DNA of 64,000 nt from Diospyros lotus (taxonomy: Eukaryota; Streptophyta; Magnoliopsida; Ericales; Ebenaceae), in the NCBI RefSeq assembly GCF_014633365.1, contig NC_068350.1, positions 4,159,001 to 4,223,000 on the forward strand. The letters run 5' to 3'. The notes under the pieces are model-generated. The model saw only the letters and a program-made list of their open reading frames with translations. It made no database searches and was not told the origin of the DNA. This document shows, in pieces, positions 21,300-33,987 of the stretch (positions are counted from its first letter, which is position 1; each line of letters opens with the position of its first letter). Both the position numbers and the translations under genes were made by a program.

Positions 21300-22890
21300 T
21301 ATAAATGTATTTTTTATTAATGCAAAATATAAAATTATTTTGAATTAAAAGTGGGTACAAAGAGTAAATTTATTTTAAATTAAAGGTGAATTATTTTTAG
21401 ATATGTTTCATTGTTTTGATCATTTATGTCTCAAAAGTTTATGTTTAAATTTTCATATCTTGATAAATGCATTTCTTACTTATGTATAAAGTAAATTTAT
21501 TTTGAATTAAAAGAGAATTATTTTTAAATATATTTTTTTATTTTAATCATTTATGTTTCAAAAAATTATATTTGAATTTTCAAATCTTGAATTAAAGGAG
21601 AATTATTTTTAATCATGTTTTCTCTTACTCATGCAAAAAGTAAATTTATTTTAAATTAAAAGATAATTACTTTTAGACGTATTTTCTTATTTTAATCATT
21701 TATGTCTTAAAAGTTTAGGTGGTGTTCTCTTTGTGTTTCAGTTTTGAGTTTTGAGTTTTGAATTCATTTTGAGTTTTGTGTTTTGAGTGTCTGTTTTGAA
21801 ATTTTTAAAAACGCGTTTTCTTTGTTATTCTGAAAAATTGTTTCTCAAAACAGAAAATTGGAAAATGCGTTTACTTTGAAATTTTGTAAAATGTTATTTT
21901 ATGATAATTTATTTAAGAAATTTGATTCAAAATAAATTATAAATTTCATTTAAAGAATTTCAAATATAATACAACTTATATAATTTAATCATATATAATA
22001 TATTAAAATTACAAAGTACATTCTAAGTCATTTTTAATTTCACTCAACTATTAATTTCATAATAAATTTATTTTTACCTATAAATTATTCACAACATAAA
22101 TATTTAAAAAATATATAAAGCATAAAATAACAAAATCTATATTAATTGGGCGTGGAGGCGCGGAAGGGAGAAATGGCAGAAGGCAGTGGCGGGCGACTGG
22201 ATTTGGGCATGGCAGGCGGTGGCGGTGGCGGTGGCTTGGGCGTGGAAGGCAGTGGCGGGCGAGAGCGATGGTTGTGGCGGTGGCTGATCTGGGTGTGGAA
22301 GGTAGTGGCCGACGGTGGCTGTGGCAAATCTGGGCTTGGAGGGCAGTGACAGGCGATGGCGATGGCGGTGGCGGTGGCGGTGGCCGATCTTGGCATGGAA
22401 GGCAGTGGCGGTGGAGGATCTGGGCTCGAAGGGCTATAGCGGGAGAGGGAGATGGCAGTGACGGGCGGATTTAGGTGTGGCAGTGATGGTCGTGGCGAGC
22501 GATTGCAGTGATGGCAGTGGCATGGACGATGGAGGCGATCGAGCTTGAATAGAAAAGAAGAGAAAGAGAAGAGAGAAGAGAGGTTGAAGAAAAGGGATGA
22601 AAACGGTGGCTGTTTTTCGTGTTTTGGATGGAGGCTAGTTTTGGCTGAAAACAGCCGAAACGTGTTTTTGGCATTTTGAGTTTTCTGTGTAAATTTTTTA
22701 TGTGTTTTGCAAAATGCGTTTTTGAAAATGAGTAAGTAAACGCGTTTTGAGTGTTTTGAAAAACTGAAAATAGAAAACGGGCTGAAAATGCCAAAGAGAA
22801 CAGCCCCTTATATTTGAATTTTCAAATCTTAATTTCTCATGCAAAAAGTAAATTTATTTTGAATTAAAGGTGAGACATGTTTTCTTATTA
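21300..22890. repeat. Tandem repeat of about 150 bp, interrupted by a MITE
   Basis: About three to four copies of a unit starting GCAAAAAGTAAATTTATTTT and passing through AATCATTTATGTCTCAAAAG lie at 21330-21717 and resume at 22808-22880. The DNA between (21718-22807) is an inserted MITE that splits one unit, so the tandem array is older than that insertion. Confidence 0.65.
21718..22807. mobile_element. MITE 'GTTCTCTTT' family, copy 1, with GC-rich cargo
   Basis: The ends are GGTGGTGTTCTCTTTGTG and, reversed, GGGGCTGTTCTCTTTGGC. TTA flanks both sides (21715-21717 and 22808-22810), as in PIF/Harbinger-type elements. The arms carry AACGCGTTTTC-type words. The centre (22145-22560) is a GC-rich block built of GGCGGTGGC/GGCAGTGGCGG variants. 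It is open in more than one frame but resembles no known protein, and is probably captured or expanded DNA. Confidence 0.7.
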
Positions 22891-22959
22891 TTTGAGAAAG
22901 CATAAACATTTTTTGAATTTCAAACTTCATATTAACATTTTCTTTAATGACTAGTGTGT

Positions 22960-23560
22960 TTGGAAGATGTATATATATATATATATATATATAGGATAAG
23001 TATGGAGGTTCAAGGTTGAGAACAAATTTGATAGAGCATTCAAACAAGAGTGAGAAGGTTCGAAGTGCTAAAAGTGTGTAGGCTAGTAGAATTCTCAATT
23101 GTTGGTGACTTTTTTGTAATTGACTCTGATTATAAGTTTGTTATTTTTATTCACTTGTTATGTGATGAAATTATTTTACTTACTTATTGTGTGAGTGGAT
23201 TATATTTATTAGTAATATGCTAGTGGTTCTTGTTTAGACAAGAGATTGTATGTTGGTTTTAGCTCCAATTAAAAATTAATGTTGATTCTCCCTAGTGGAA
23301 TCTCAAACTAAGTCTTGAAAGTCTCAAACTAAGTTTTGAGAGAAAGGATTAGACTTTTTAGAGTCGAACCTTTATAAATTTCCTTTGTTCCTTGTAATTG
23401 TATGATTTTATTATTATTAATTCTATTGCAATCACCACATATTAAAATTACAAATTTAAGAGTTTTTAAACGAGTTAAAAATTATTAATTAATTTTTAAA
23501 AAACTCAACTCACTTTTCTCTTCGATATTTTTCTGGGCAACAAACAACAAACTTACAATC
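22960..23560 (+). repeat. Probable copia LTR remnant
   Basis: From a (TA)n tract at 22972-22993, the sequence runs through GTCGAACCTTTATAAATTT (about 23363) and CTTGTAATTGTATGATT to AACTCAACTCACTTTTCTC (about 23505). This order resembles the R-U5 end of SIRE/Angela-like copia LTRs. No PBS or coding part is left. Confidence 0.35.
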
Positions 23561-24138
23561 AAGAGCCAACCAAACAAGTCACTAGCAAGCTTGAGAAATC
23601 TACAGCAGCAATATTTCTAGCATTTGAACTTTCTTTCTCTCTTATTTAAATGCTTTATCAGAATTGTTTTCTTTCTTTATGCCTTTATAAACACCTCATA
23701 TTTATATAAGAATCTTCAAATAAGTAGCTATTACAAGGGTGCGGAAGTAGCATTTTTTAAATTCAAAAAACGCCTTTAGCTTTTCCAGGTGCCATTGACA
23801 TAAATTGTTGGGATCTTGGCTTGCAAAACATGATAGAAAAATAATTTGAACAAGATGAAATCATCCTTAATAAGTCAAAAAAAGGGACAACCTGATACAA
23901 GATTAAACATAAGCTTTATAAGATCATAAAGCATGAGAGTTGCAATAAAAGAGTATCTGCAAAAGAGTCACCAATCTGTAAAAGTAGAACAAAAAATCAA
24001 CTTTTCTCAATTTTTTTTTTACCTTTTTGCATGGTGAAAAACAGGCCATAACATGAGAAAATAAGATAAAATCAGACATTAAAATTAACCCATTGATGTA
24101 TAACAAAAAGAAAGATCAGAAGAGTTAGAAATTAGAAA
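23561..24138. other. Intergenic DNA, nothing recognised
   Basis: AT-rich sequence without coding similarity; a T-run at 24011-24020. Confidence 0.6.
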
Positions 24139-25062
24139 TAAGGGTGTGCAAAAGTTCGGTTAAATCAAACTAATTGAACCGAACCGAAAAGTTCGATCGG
24201 TTCGGTTCGGTTTTTCAAATAGAGTGGTTCGGTTCGGTTATATTTTTTTTAAAAAAAATGGTTATTCGGTTCAATTTGGTTATTTTGATAAAAATACTCA
24301 AAAAATCGAATCGAACCGATGTAGCAAATACCCCTGGCGAACCAAACCGACCACCCCCCCCCGGTACCAACAGAACTGCCCCCCCTCACGCGGGCGCGAC
24401 ACCCCATGGACCATTTTTGTACTCCTCTTCGTTCTTTTCTCTCTCTCTCTCTCTCTCTCGAGTCTCACCATTTCTTCTTTTCTCTTCGAGTTCGAGTCTT
24501 CACAAATCTGGCGATAACGAAAGCTCTTTCATGGCGATGGCGAAGACAAAGGTGATTCGATGCTTCGTAAATCAGGCACTGGCTGAAGGCTCTTCGTCTT
24601 CATCTCTTCATCTCTTCTTTCTTCCTCCACCATCCGTCGCTATTGACGATGGCGAAGAAGAAGACGAAGGCCGGATCTACTTACCACGCATCCTCTTCGG
24701 TAAGTTTTCGGCTACTTCTCTTTTACATTGAAAGTTTGAAACATGGATCTACTAAATTAATTCAACTATTAGATGTTTTTAATTTTTGGGTATATGGCTC
24801 ATTGTGGTTGGGGGAATCCGATGATCAGTTCTGATCATCAGAATCGCCGGTCGGTTAGGTGGCCGACAGCAACAGTAAGGCCGGTCTCTTGCAGTCATCT
24901 TAGGCTCCAGTTCGATTTTCGGTTCGGTTAGTATGGTTTAGGTTTCGGTTAGTTCTGTTTGTTGGGTTCGTCGGTCAGTTCAATTCGGTTATTGAATATG
25001 GTTCGGTTCGGTTCATAATTTTTGATCGGTTCAATTCGGTTATAACCAATTGCTCACCTTTA
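24139..25062. mobile_element. Non-autonomous hAT element with exon-like cargo
   Basis: The ends are TAAGGGTGTGCAA and, reversed, TAAAGGTGAGCAA. The flanking 8-mers ATTAGAAA (24131-24138) and ATTAAAAA (25063-25070) agree at seven of eight positions. Both arms carry many GGTTCGGTTCGG/GAACCGAACCG words, typical subterminal sites of hAT elements. The centre (24400-24720) is GC-richer, with a (CT)n tract and short open frames such as MAMAKTKVIRCFVNQALAEG, and looks like a captured 5' gene fragment. No transposase is present. Confidence 0.7.
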
Positions 25063-25230
25063 ATTAAAAATGACTATTGAACTTCGATTGATTGAAGTAA
25101 TCACTTCGATAGACCTAAGTTATCCAATGGGCTACAGCCCAACTTTGGTTGGAGGATAGGTGGACATAAGTTTAAGGCGAAACTCTCTGACTAACTTTGG
25201 TTGATCTAAGTTAAACTTCGATTAACCTAA

Positions 25231-26385
25231 TGAGGCGTTTGGTACAGGAGAAATTTTAAGAATCTTGGGAATGTTAGGTTAGGAATTTATATTCTCATGT
25301 TTGATACAACTTTTTTATAAAAAAAATTCTGGGAAATAGGATTTCCGAGAATGATTTTTAAGCAACTTTCCCACAAAAAGATTTCTATGGGGGGTTGAAA
25401 ATCTAAGGGTGCGTTCTCTTTACTTTTCAATTTTCAGTTTTGAATTTTAAATTTATTTTTAATTTTTTTATTTTGGTAGTCTGTTTTTAGAAAATTGAAA
25501 ACGCGTTCTATTTGTCATTTTGAAAAATTATTTTTCAAAACAGAAAATTAGAAAACGCGTTCTCTTTGAAATTTTGAAAATATTTTTTAATGATATTTTA
25601 TTCAATAAATTTGATTATTAAGTAAATTATAAATATTTAATGTTAATATATTATTAAAAATATATATACATTTTAAAGTTCATAAATTTTATAATATTTT
25701 TTTCCATTACAATAATAAAATATAAATAAATAAATATGTTTTGAATTTTGAGTTTGTTTTGGATGAAAACACTCAAAACAACTTTTTATTGTTTTGAGTT
25801 TTCTTCACAATTTTTTTTTTTTGTTTTCAAAAATGTATTTTTAAAACAACAAAGAGAACGCGTTTTCATTATTTTATAAAAATTGAAAACTAAAAATGAC
25901 TTGAAAACAGTAAAGAGAACGTACCTAAATTTCTCATGGACTTGTGGAATGTTTTTAACAAATAAAAAGACTAAAACACCCCTTACTCTTTTATAACTCC
26001 ATACAAATATATTATATATATTAAAGTAGATATTGATACAAACATATATATTGTGTATATATATTATATATATACACACATATATATATACATAATGTAT
26101 AAAAAATAACATTTTTTTGACTTTCTAGAAGGAATTTATCATTTTTAAATAAAAAATCAAATAAGAGTAATTTTGAAAAAAGAACATGAATTTCTAAAAA
26201 TATTGCATTTAAACTAAATATAGGAATGTAAGATTTCTAGAAAAAAATACTCAACATTCCTGAGAATGTTTAAAACTAACCAAACATAGAATTGCACAAA
26301 TCTTGAGAATCAAAGATTTCCAAGAGCATTCATAAGAATTATGAATCTCAGGAATTTAAAAACATTTTTCATGCCAAACGCCCCC
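25231..26385. mobile_element. MITE 'GGCGTTTGG' (host of a nested MITE)
   Basis: The ends are TGAGGCGTTTGGTAC and, reversed, GGGGGCGTTTGGCATG, flanked by TAA on both sides (25228-25230 and 26386-26388). Subtracting the inner element at 25407-25925 leaves about 636 bp. Inside lie mirrored words about ATTCTCA, GGGAATGTT and AACATTCC, plus a (TA)n/(CA)n tract at 26040-26100. No coding capacity. Confidence 0.65.
25407..25925. mobile_element. MITE 'GTTCTCTTT' family, copy 2, nested
   Basis: The ends are GGGTGCGTTCTCTTTACT and, reversed, GGTACGTTCTCTTTACTG, flanked by TAA (25404-25406 and 25926-25928). The arms contain AAAACGCGTTCTCTTTG, also found in copy 1 at 21718. It is 519 bp with no cargo, and lies wholly inside the MITE at 25231-26385. 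Confidence 0.7.
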
Positions 26386-26388
26386 TAA

Positions 26389-28580
26389 GATACTTAGCCA
26401 TTCTAGCACACACATGTTTTTTTAGCACAAAGAGTTTTTAGTACAATGAGATGACAAAATATTTTTGTTATCATCAAAACATATATTTTACATTGCAAGA
26501 CGCTAATAAAATATATTTATATAAAAAAATTGTTGTTATCAAAATCTTATTTACATACCCTTAACATTAACAATTATGAATAAATTTATTAATGTATTTA
26601 TAAACGAGTTTATTTGCAAGCGTTGAATCTAGTTTGCCTCTAGTCGAGCCAACTTGTGAGCTTACAAATTAATCTTTAAAGTTAGGCTCAAGTTAGATCT
26701 ATTTACCTTAACGAGTGAATTCGAATGAATTTTTATCAACTCAAATATTGAGTTACTCTCTAGTGACTCACCTTATTTGTGACCTTATACGTATAAATGG
26801 GTCCTACCACACCCACTTTATGAAAAATTGAATGTTTTTTCTTTCAAAATGAATTATTTTTATGTTTTCTTTCAAATTTGGCAAATTCTAGCATTTAGGG
26901 ATTTGTATGAAACACTTTATGGTAGGTGTTGTAGGACACCAGTTGGGTGGTTTGAGTTTGGCAAGGTCTAACTTATTGGGTTAGTCAAAATCTATGACTT
27001 TATAGAAAAATTTAATTGATTTGAGAGAGGTTATTTATGACTTAAAGTTGATAAAAGTTGTATGTGGATTACATAAACATCTTTTAGAATTTGCAATTGG
27101 TGAGAGGATATAACTTGAAGTATCGCTTATGAAGGGAGTGATCAATTTTGGTAAAAACGTTAAGTTTAGCTTGAGGTATATTGATTCATTTGAAATTTTG
27201 GACTAAATGAGTATAGTAGTGTATCACTTGGATTCCTCTTAGCTTTAACATTGTACATCCCATATTTCATATGTTGAAGCTTAGGAGACATGAACTTAGT
27301 CCATTTCAAGTCCTTTAATCGTTGATACTTGAGACATTGCAATTAAATCAAGACCTTAGTTATAATTGGCAACATGATTGCGTTGTCAATGGACAAGTAA
27401 GGAAATTTCGAAAGAAAAACATTATTTCGGTAGAAGTGGTTTGACAAAATTACTTTAAAAATGAGACTACATAAGAATTGAAAGTCCTTATATGAGAAAC
27501 GTTTCCTTATTAATTCAACACTTACGTAGTAATTTTAAGTAAAATTTGAGTATAAATATTTAATAAAAAGATAAGAATGTATAACTTGAGAATAGCATTA
27601 TTAGAAAAAAAAAGAATATATATATATATACATATATCTTGAATCACTATGAATTATATTAAAATTTACTACTCTTTAGTAAAACCATGATTTTCTATTA
27701 AAAGGTAGTGTGGATCTAGCTTGAATTTGAGTGGTGACAAGCAATGGTAAAACTTTTGAATCACTATGAATTATAAATTTAATTTAAATGAGTGACATTA
27801 GCCTTTCTATTTTTTTTTTTTATGATAACTTTTCTTCTATTCAGACAACTATTATGTTGCCCACCGTCAAATAACATAACAGTTACTCGACTCTGAGAAA
27901 AAAAGTGAACCCCATGTATGTTGAGCCCACGCCACATGCATGGCCCCAAACCCCTTCTCTCATTTGGCAACATACTGATGATAGGCAACATACCAGTGCC
28001 CTTCTATTCATTTGATTTATACTTTTTCAATTATTGGTATGACTAACAATTTTAAAATCATAAAAGAAACGGTAGAGTGCACATGGGCACTCGTGACCAG
28101 GCAACTATCCACACGTGAATCATTGTGCACATGGACATTGCCTAAGATTAAAAATGCCCAAATTCACATTATTTCATCAATTTCTAGTGCCATTTCTATA
28201 ATTTTTGGTGTAACACTTAATTTCCCTTTTTTGTGGATAACAACTAATGTAATTAAGACATTTTATATAATAGTATATCTATTGTCTCAAGCAACAACGG
28301 AACCACGCTGCAACCGCCTCACCCGGTCAGCCCCCTCTTCTGTGTCTGCATGGAGCCCGGCATTGACCGTTGGGTGACCCCATTTTCTTTTTCCTCACTC
28401 AACATCGCCATGGCTCCCTCGTCACCATTGCCCTTTATCGCTCCGTCTTTCTTTCAGTTTAATATTCAACTTCTCTCTCAAGATCCCAAGGAACGGTAGC
28501 TGCAGATCGCTGACAACGACCCCGCATTAATCAACGAACCAAACGAGTTCATATTTAAATCAGAACTTCGTCTGTATTCA
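26389..28580. other. Intergenic DNA and upstream region of the transporter gene
   Basis: AT-rich. A weak inverted pair (GTCCTACCACACCCACTTTATG at 26801 and its imperfect complement near 26915-26936) may be a small old MITE. An imperfect repeat of GGCAACATAC lies near 27965-27992. From 28290 the GC content rises towards the transporter start, consistent with promoter and 5' leader. No other gene is seen. Confidence 0.5.
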
Positions 28581-28635
28581 TCGTTGGAGACAAAATTCCT
28601 TCTTCCTGACTCTTGGGGTTCAAAGTTCAGACGCC

Positions 28636-29844
28636 ATGAGCATCATGAGCTGGTGCAGAAGCAAAGAAGCTTGGTTGCGCGTTGTGTACGCATTATTTAT
28701 GGGTCAGGTGGTTTCTTTTTTCCTCTCGCTCATGAGCTTCACTGCCTCGCTGGTTGCCGATCTCGGTACTCTTCTCAACCCCTCCTTTTGGTTAGTTGCA
28801 GTGATTTTCTTTTCTTCTTCTTGTTGGTAGAAAGATGGGTTTTTGATATTTTTGAGCATTTGTCAATGGGTTCATTTTAGTTGATTCCCCCCTTTTCTGT
28901 GTAGGATTCTTGATTTGTCATGTTTTAGTAGTTGTAAGTTTTGGGGATTTTTTTTTTTTTGGCTTTTCTCAATCCTTCAATTTCCTCTTTTAATTTGCAG
29001 GCTTCCTTGATATTGCATGCTTATTCATTTCCTTCTTGCTTGGTAGGTGCGGATACGCCACTCAGTCTATCCTTTCTCTCTTATCTGGCTCTGGCTTTGG
29101 TGTACGGTAGCATCTTGGTGTACAGACGTCAGAAACTGCGGGTAAGATTTATTGTCTTTATTGTGAATCTATCACCTTCCCAACATGTAGAACTTTGTAA
29201 CTGGTTCATGAACTCCAAGTGTTGTTGGGTTTCAATTATACGGGAATCTTGCATTTTGTTCGTAATTTACTGGTTCCAAATCATACAGTTCTGAGATGCA
29301 ATTTTGTTTGGTACCTTGTGCAGATCCCTTGGTATTATTATCTACTTCTCGGATTTGTTGATGTCCAAGGCAATTATCTGGGTAAATACCAAGGCTATCG
29401 AACTTTTCTCTGTAGCTGGAACTGCAATGATACAAGCCGAAAAGAGGCTCACATCCCTATTTAGCTTCATCCATGTCGACGACAAGGAATCTTAATCATG
29501 CTAATAGTTTATCTTGCTTTTAGAGTAGGACAATATTTCAGTCCTTGCAATTAACAGTAACTTTTTAGGATATATTCTTAAATGTTGTCAAAGGGTGAAA
29601 AGAAAGATAGCAAGGTGAATCCAAACAGCAACTAAAGTTGAAGTGTAAAGTATGTGCAATAGAAATACATATCCGGACAAAAGAAAAAAGAAATAAATTG
29701 AACGGTTTGGTTCTGGATGTTCTGGGAAGTTTGTGGAATCCCATCAATCGTCTTAGATTGCAGGGCATCTTTGTTAGGACCAAAATTGAAAAGAAGTTAA
29801 TTTTCTTTTTAAGACTTCTCTGGGAAATCGCTGTAAAAATGTAG

Positions 29845-29875
<31 letters not shown>

Positions 29876-32800
29876 GTGGAAATTTCTGTTCACTCTTGTT
29901 GGATAGCATAATCACATGGAAATCCAACATCTTTATTTGTCTTACTGAAATTGTTGCTGATTGCTCTGCAGCTAATAAGGCATACGAGTACTCATCGATT
30001 ACTAGTGTGACATTATTGGATTGTTGGACAGTAGCATGGGTCATTGTCCTTACTTGGTTCTTTCTGGGCACGCGATATTCCCTCTGGCAGTTATTCGGTG
30101 CAGCTGTCTGTGTGCTGGGGCTTGGTTTAGTGCTTCTTTCTGATGCTGGAGTCAGTGGCGGAGGTGACCTTTTCTGTTACACGGCCTAATTCTGGTCTTT
30201 ATTTTGATTTTCAGACAAGAAAAACACTGGAAAAGAAGTACCTGTTGGCTTAAAATTACTTGTAATTTCTAACTGATATTGCCTCATGCTTGTTCTGAGA
30301 TGTCAGAATGATGTCTTTCAGGTGGTTCAAAACCTCTTCTAGGTGATGCACTTATCATTGCAGCGACAGTTTTTTTCGCGATGAGCAATGTTGGCGAGGT
30401 AGATAAATTTGTCAATTGCTCTCTCTATTAATCTATCATGGTAAAGAATCAGCCTGCTGAGGCTCAGCTTTGTGAAATCTCCTGCTTATGCTCTTCAGAG
30501 GCCTAAAACTGATTTTTCTTTTGATTGGTAGACATGAAATATTTATGTCCCATTTTCATTAATGCAGGAATTTTGTGTAAAGAAAAAAGATCGCGTTGAA
30601 GTAGTGTCGATGCTTGGTGCTTTTGGAACACTTGTTACTGTGTGTGAGATGTATCCTTTTCATTGGAAAATAAGAACACAGACATGGAATTCTAAAATAT
30701 CAAGTTCTCATGCTTATAGAATAGCTTTATGCCATGATCAATTACATGTGAGTAAATCTGGTCACAATGTTGCTTTCATGCCATAACTTTCTCTTAAGAG
30801 CTATTGTCGAGAGGAAGAGTCTGGAATCGGTGAAGTGGTCCACAGAAATTGTAAGTAATGAATCCTTTCATTTGATTGCATTGCTATCTCAAGTTTTTGA
30901 CTCAATTGCCAACATATTGGCATTACTTGATGTACGGTTGTAAGATACAAGCCGATTGAGGATGAAATAGCTGTCATATGAATGCTGCTCCATCATTGTT
31001 CTGTTTCTTGCTTCAGGCCTTCTCCAGTAAAACTAAACATCTTTCATTATCAACATCTGAATTAGCATGTGAACAACTTACTACTACTATCAAATCCATT
31101 GTGCATGGTTCTCATCTTTCATTGTTGAATTATACCATGGAACTTGGGAAAAAAGAAAGAAAAAATCTAGATAAAAGAAACAGGGATGGCATGACTGGAG
31201 AATTGTGAAGCAGAGGACGGTGGGAAGGAATGCTTGTAATGAGGTAGAAGAGGAAGAGCTTCAAGAGTTTTTTGCTTTGATTGAACCTTAATGGTTGGCT
31301 TGATGAAGTGAAAACTGATTGGTTTCTGATGATGCCCGAGATCCACGTGTACATTTTACTCGGGTCCTATTATGCAAACCACAATGTTTTTAACAAGGTG
31401 TGATGTGCCCATCCCTTGGGCTTTATTTGATTAACTAAAAGAGGGATTTGATTTAAGTGAGGTTTCTATTTGTCCGACACAGAGGTTTAGTCTTGTCCGC
31501 TTTGAGAAAATGCTGAACAGGTTCCTCAATTGTGCAGACATGAGCCGTTATCTGTAATTTCAGAAGATCATGAAACAGGGTAGAGGACACAGATAGTGGA
31601 TTCTAAGTCTTGATTTGCAAAATTTTTTAGAAACAAGAAAGGGAAAAGAAGCAACTCTAACTATATGCAGTTCCCCCCGAAAGATTAAATTCTGTAGTAG
31701 TGCATAGGAAACATATATGTATGCTTCAATTTTCCTCAGCCAGATATATTCCACCCATATTGTCTTCACCTGTCTTTGTTTTGTTTACAGATATTAGCCT
31801 TTGCGGGCTATGCGCTGGCAAGCTTTATGTTCTATACTCTTGTTCCTTATGTTTTGAAGGTTAGTTGCTCCCTCAATGATGAGTTGCTTCCATATAGATG
31901 AAATTCAAGTGCTTTTCACTTCATGCTAGAGTGCAAGCCATTTACATAAGAATAAATAGTAGTTGTTTTCCTGTGAATTGTTTCTTCTGATATATCAAAA
32001 GAACAGAGCAAAAGGAGGGTCCTTGGTTGTTTAGTATATCACACGTTCTCAGATTCACATTAGATTCCGATGATTCAAAGCTTAAACTTTGAAGCGTCGG
32101 TTTTGTCAACTGCCATTTTTGCTTGCTGGGGAGCTCAATATGCATATGCAGATGGCTCATGCTTTGGTCATTTCCACAGGACCATTTTCACTGTAGAAAG
32201 CAAAGAATTAAACTAGTCATAGTGAAGCTGTTTTCATGGAAGGATCTACCATCTCTAATTGGAGTGTAATTTGTGAACAGATGAGTGGAGCCACGATGTT
32301 TAATCTCTCTATTCTCACGTCTGACATGTGGGCAGTTATCATTCGCATCTTTTTCTATCACCAGCAGGTTCTTTTCATTATTCTTCAGAACTCGATCACT
32401 TACCATTCCTTAATTGGCACATTCTGTGACCAAGCTGACCTATTCAATCTCTTTTTGCAGGTTGACTGGTTGTACTATCTGTCATTTGCAATTGTAGTTG
32501 TTGGACTCGTCACATATTCAAGGACGTAAGTTTTCCAACCTCGTCTTGCCAAGTAGATTCCTGCATCCGCACCCTCAAATTGGTATAATGCTGATTTAAT
32601 CCATGTTGTCTGACCCCATCTACCTGAATTAAATCGGACACTCTTAATTAGCTAAGCTAGATGGCGCCTTCGAGCATGAAATGCTCGTCGGGGTTGAGTT
32701 GGGCTGTGTTGCAATGCCTTCACTTTGATGCAATTCATGATCACTACAAATTTTGAGCATTTGGCATGTTGAAATTTCTTAGAGCTATCAACTCGCTTGT

Positions 32801-32986
32801 CATGGATCCGATGCTACTCTTATTAACATTGATCATACTTTCGGCTGTAAACTTGGCTTCTTTCTTCTCTCCAGCGAGAAGGATTCCGATCCTGTACCGG
32901 CGGTCGAGGAAGAAAATCTAAGGGGTCAATACCATGTCCTCAGTGAAGAAACCGCAGAATCCAGAAACGAAACTGCAGCGTCATGA
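28636..32986 (+). CDS. SLC35F/DUF914 nucleotide-sugar-transporter-like membrane protein, 11 exons, 339 aa
   Basis: Exons 28636-28765, 29047-29141, 29324-29381, 29972-30163, 30322-30398, 30568-30650, 30799-30850, 31791-31859, 32281-32367, 32461-32525 and 32875-32986 join in phase (1020 nt), all with GT..AG borders. The product has about ten hydrophobic segments. It matches the plant DUF914/solute carrier 35 F1-F2 family by FVDVQGNYL, YSSITSVTLLDCWTV, LTWFFLGTRYS, GATMFNLSILTSDMWAV and VDWLYYLSFAIVV. The family belongs to the drug/metabolite transporter clan; the substrate is unknown. The hydrophilic C-terminus (DSDPVPAVEEEN) probably faces the cytosol. There are two possible starts, 28636 and 28645; the first is used here. 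Intron 3 carries a (TA)n run at 29845-29870. No lesion was seen. Confidence 0.92.
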
Positions 32987-33343
32987 CATGCAGAGTATCC
33001 TGTTACCGCAGGATCTTTCATCCTTCACATGCTGAGGACAGGGCAAGCATTAAATCTTCAGTTTATCACTGAGTTTCAAATTTTGCTCAGCCTTGAGTTT
33101 GCAGAACAGCCCAAATCTTCTCTCAAGGATCAAACTCAATTCTACCTGCAGAAGTGTTTACATTTCTGCTCCATCGATGTGTTTCAACTGCTGTCATGTA
33201 ATTAGCCAAGCGATTACGCTTAGACCATCCGGTAATAGATTATCGGACAATAATACACCGAGGCTGTGAATGCTCTCTCTCTCAATGTTTCATGTCCATT
33301 TTTTGATCTTTGTTGCGGAAGCAACAGAACGCACACCCTTACC

Positions 33344-33985
33344 CTGATACCACTGAAGCCTTTAAATCCAATAGCAGAGACAAAAACCGGTACTAAAAAT
33401 AAAACTTAAACAGCAAACGCAATTATAAGATGATGGAAAACACAATAACATGAGAGATTTACCATGATTCACCCAAGAAGGGTTACATCCACGTTGAGCT
33501 TCGGCAAAGAAGAGCTTACTGCACTATCGAAGTGAAAATAAGGTTTACAATACTTACAGAATACAAGCCTCACGACCACTTTATTTACAGAGACTGGTTC
33601 ACTACCAAAAATGCCTCTAAATCATAAAAAGAGGAAGATCATAGACTTACCCTATTTGAACTAGAGAGAAGAACACGAAAAAGCCAGAGCCAGAGAGTAT
33701 GAACACAACGAAAATGAATCAACCCCCAAACCCTAGTGTCTCCTTACACTCTCTCTTTCTCAACTTTCTCTACTCTTGAAACTGGAATTATCTTTAGTTC
33801 TGAACGTTTGCAATACAGGATGTGTGTTTTCTCAAGCTGTAGTTCCATGCAATCTTATCTGGGTATTGAATTGAGAATGGAAAATGGTAAGGTTCATTAA
33901 TGATCAAACTGGGGTCGGATTAAGTTACAAAGTAAAATAAATAACCACAACATTGGTTAAAAGTCCAAACAAAACTTGGATAAAA
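33344..33985 (-). repeat. LTR plus PBS remnant of a copia-like element
   Basis: On the minus strand a stretch ends ...GGCTTCA and is followed by TGGTATCAGGG (33352-33344), a slightly altered tRNA-Met primer-binding site. So an LTR probably starts at 33354 (plus TGAAGCC). Inside, ACCATGATTCACCCAAGAAGGGTTACATCCACG recalls the equivalent part of copia LTR A; only its order and style are compared here. The far end is unclear and may be cut by the next MITE. It lies about 370 bp past the transporter stop codon. Confidence 0.4.
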
Positions 33986-33987
33986 TA

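Noticed and set aside
22142..22474. Gly-rich or Pro-rich frames in the GC-rich MITE centre
   Set aside because: They follow from GGCGGTGGC repeats and are open in several frames; no sign of a real protein.
29565..30071. 168-codon minus-strand frame across the transporter gene
   Set aside because: It runs over an intron (TA)n and the antisense of exon 4; no family resemblance.
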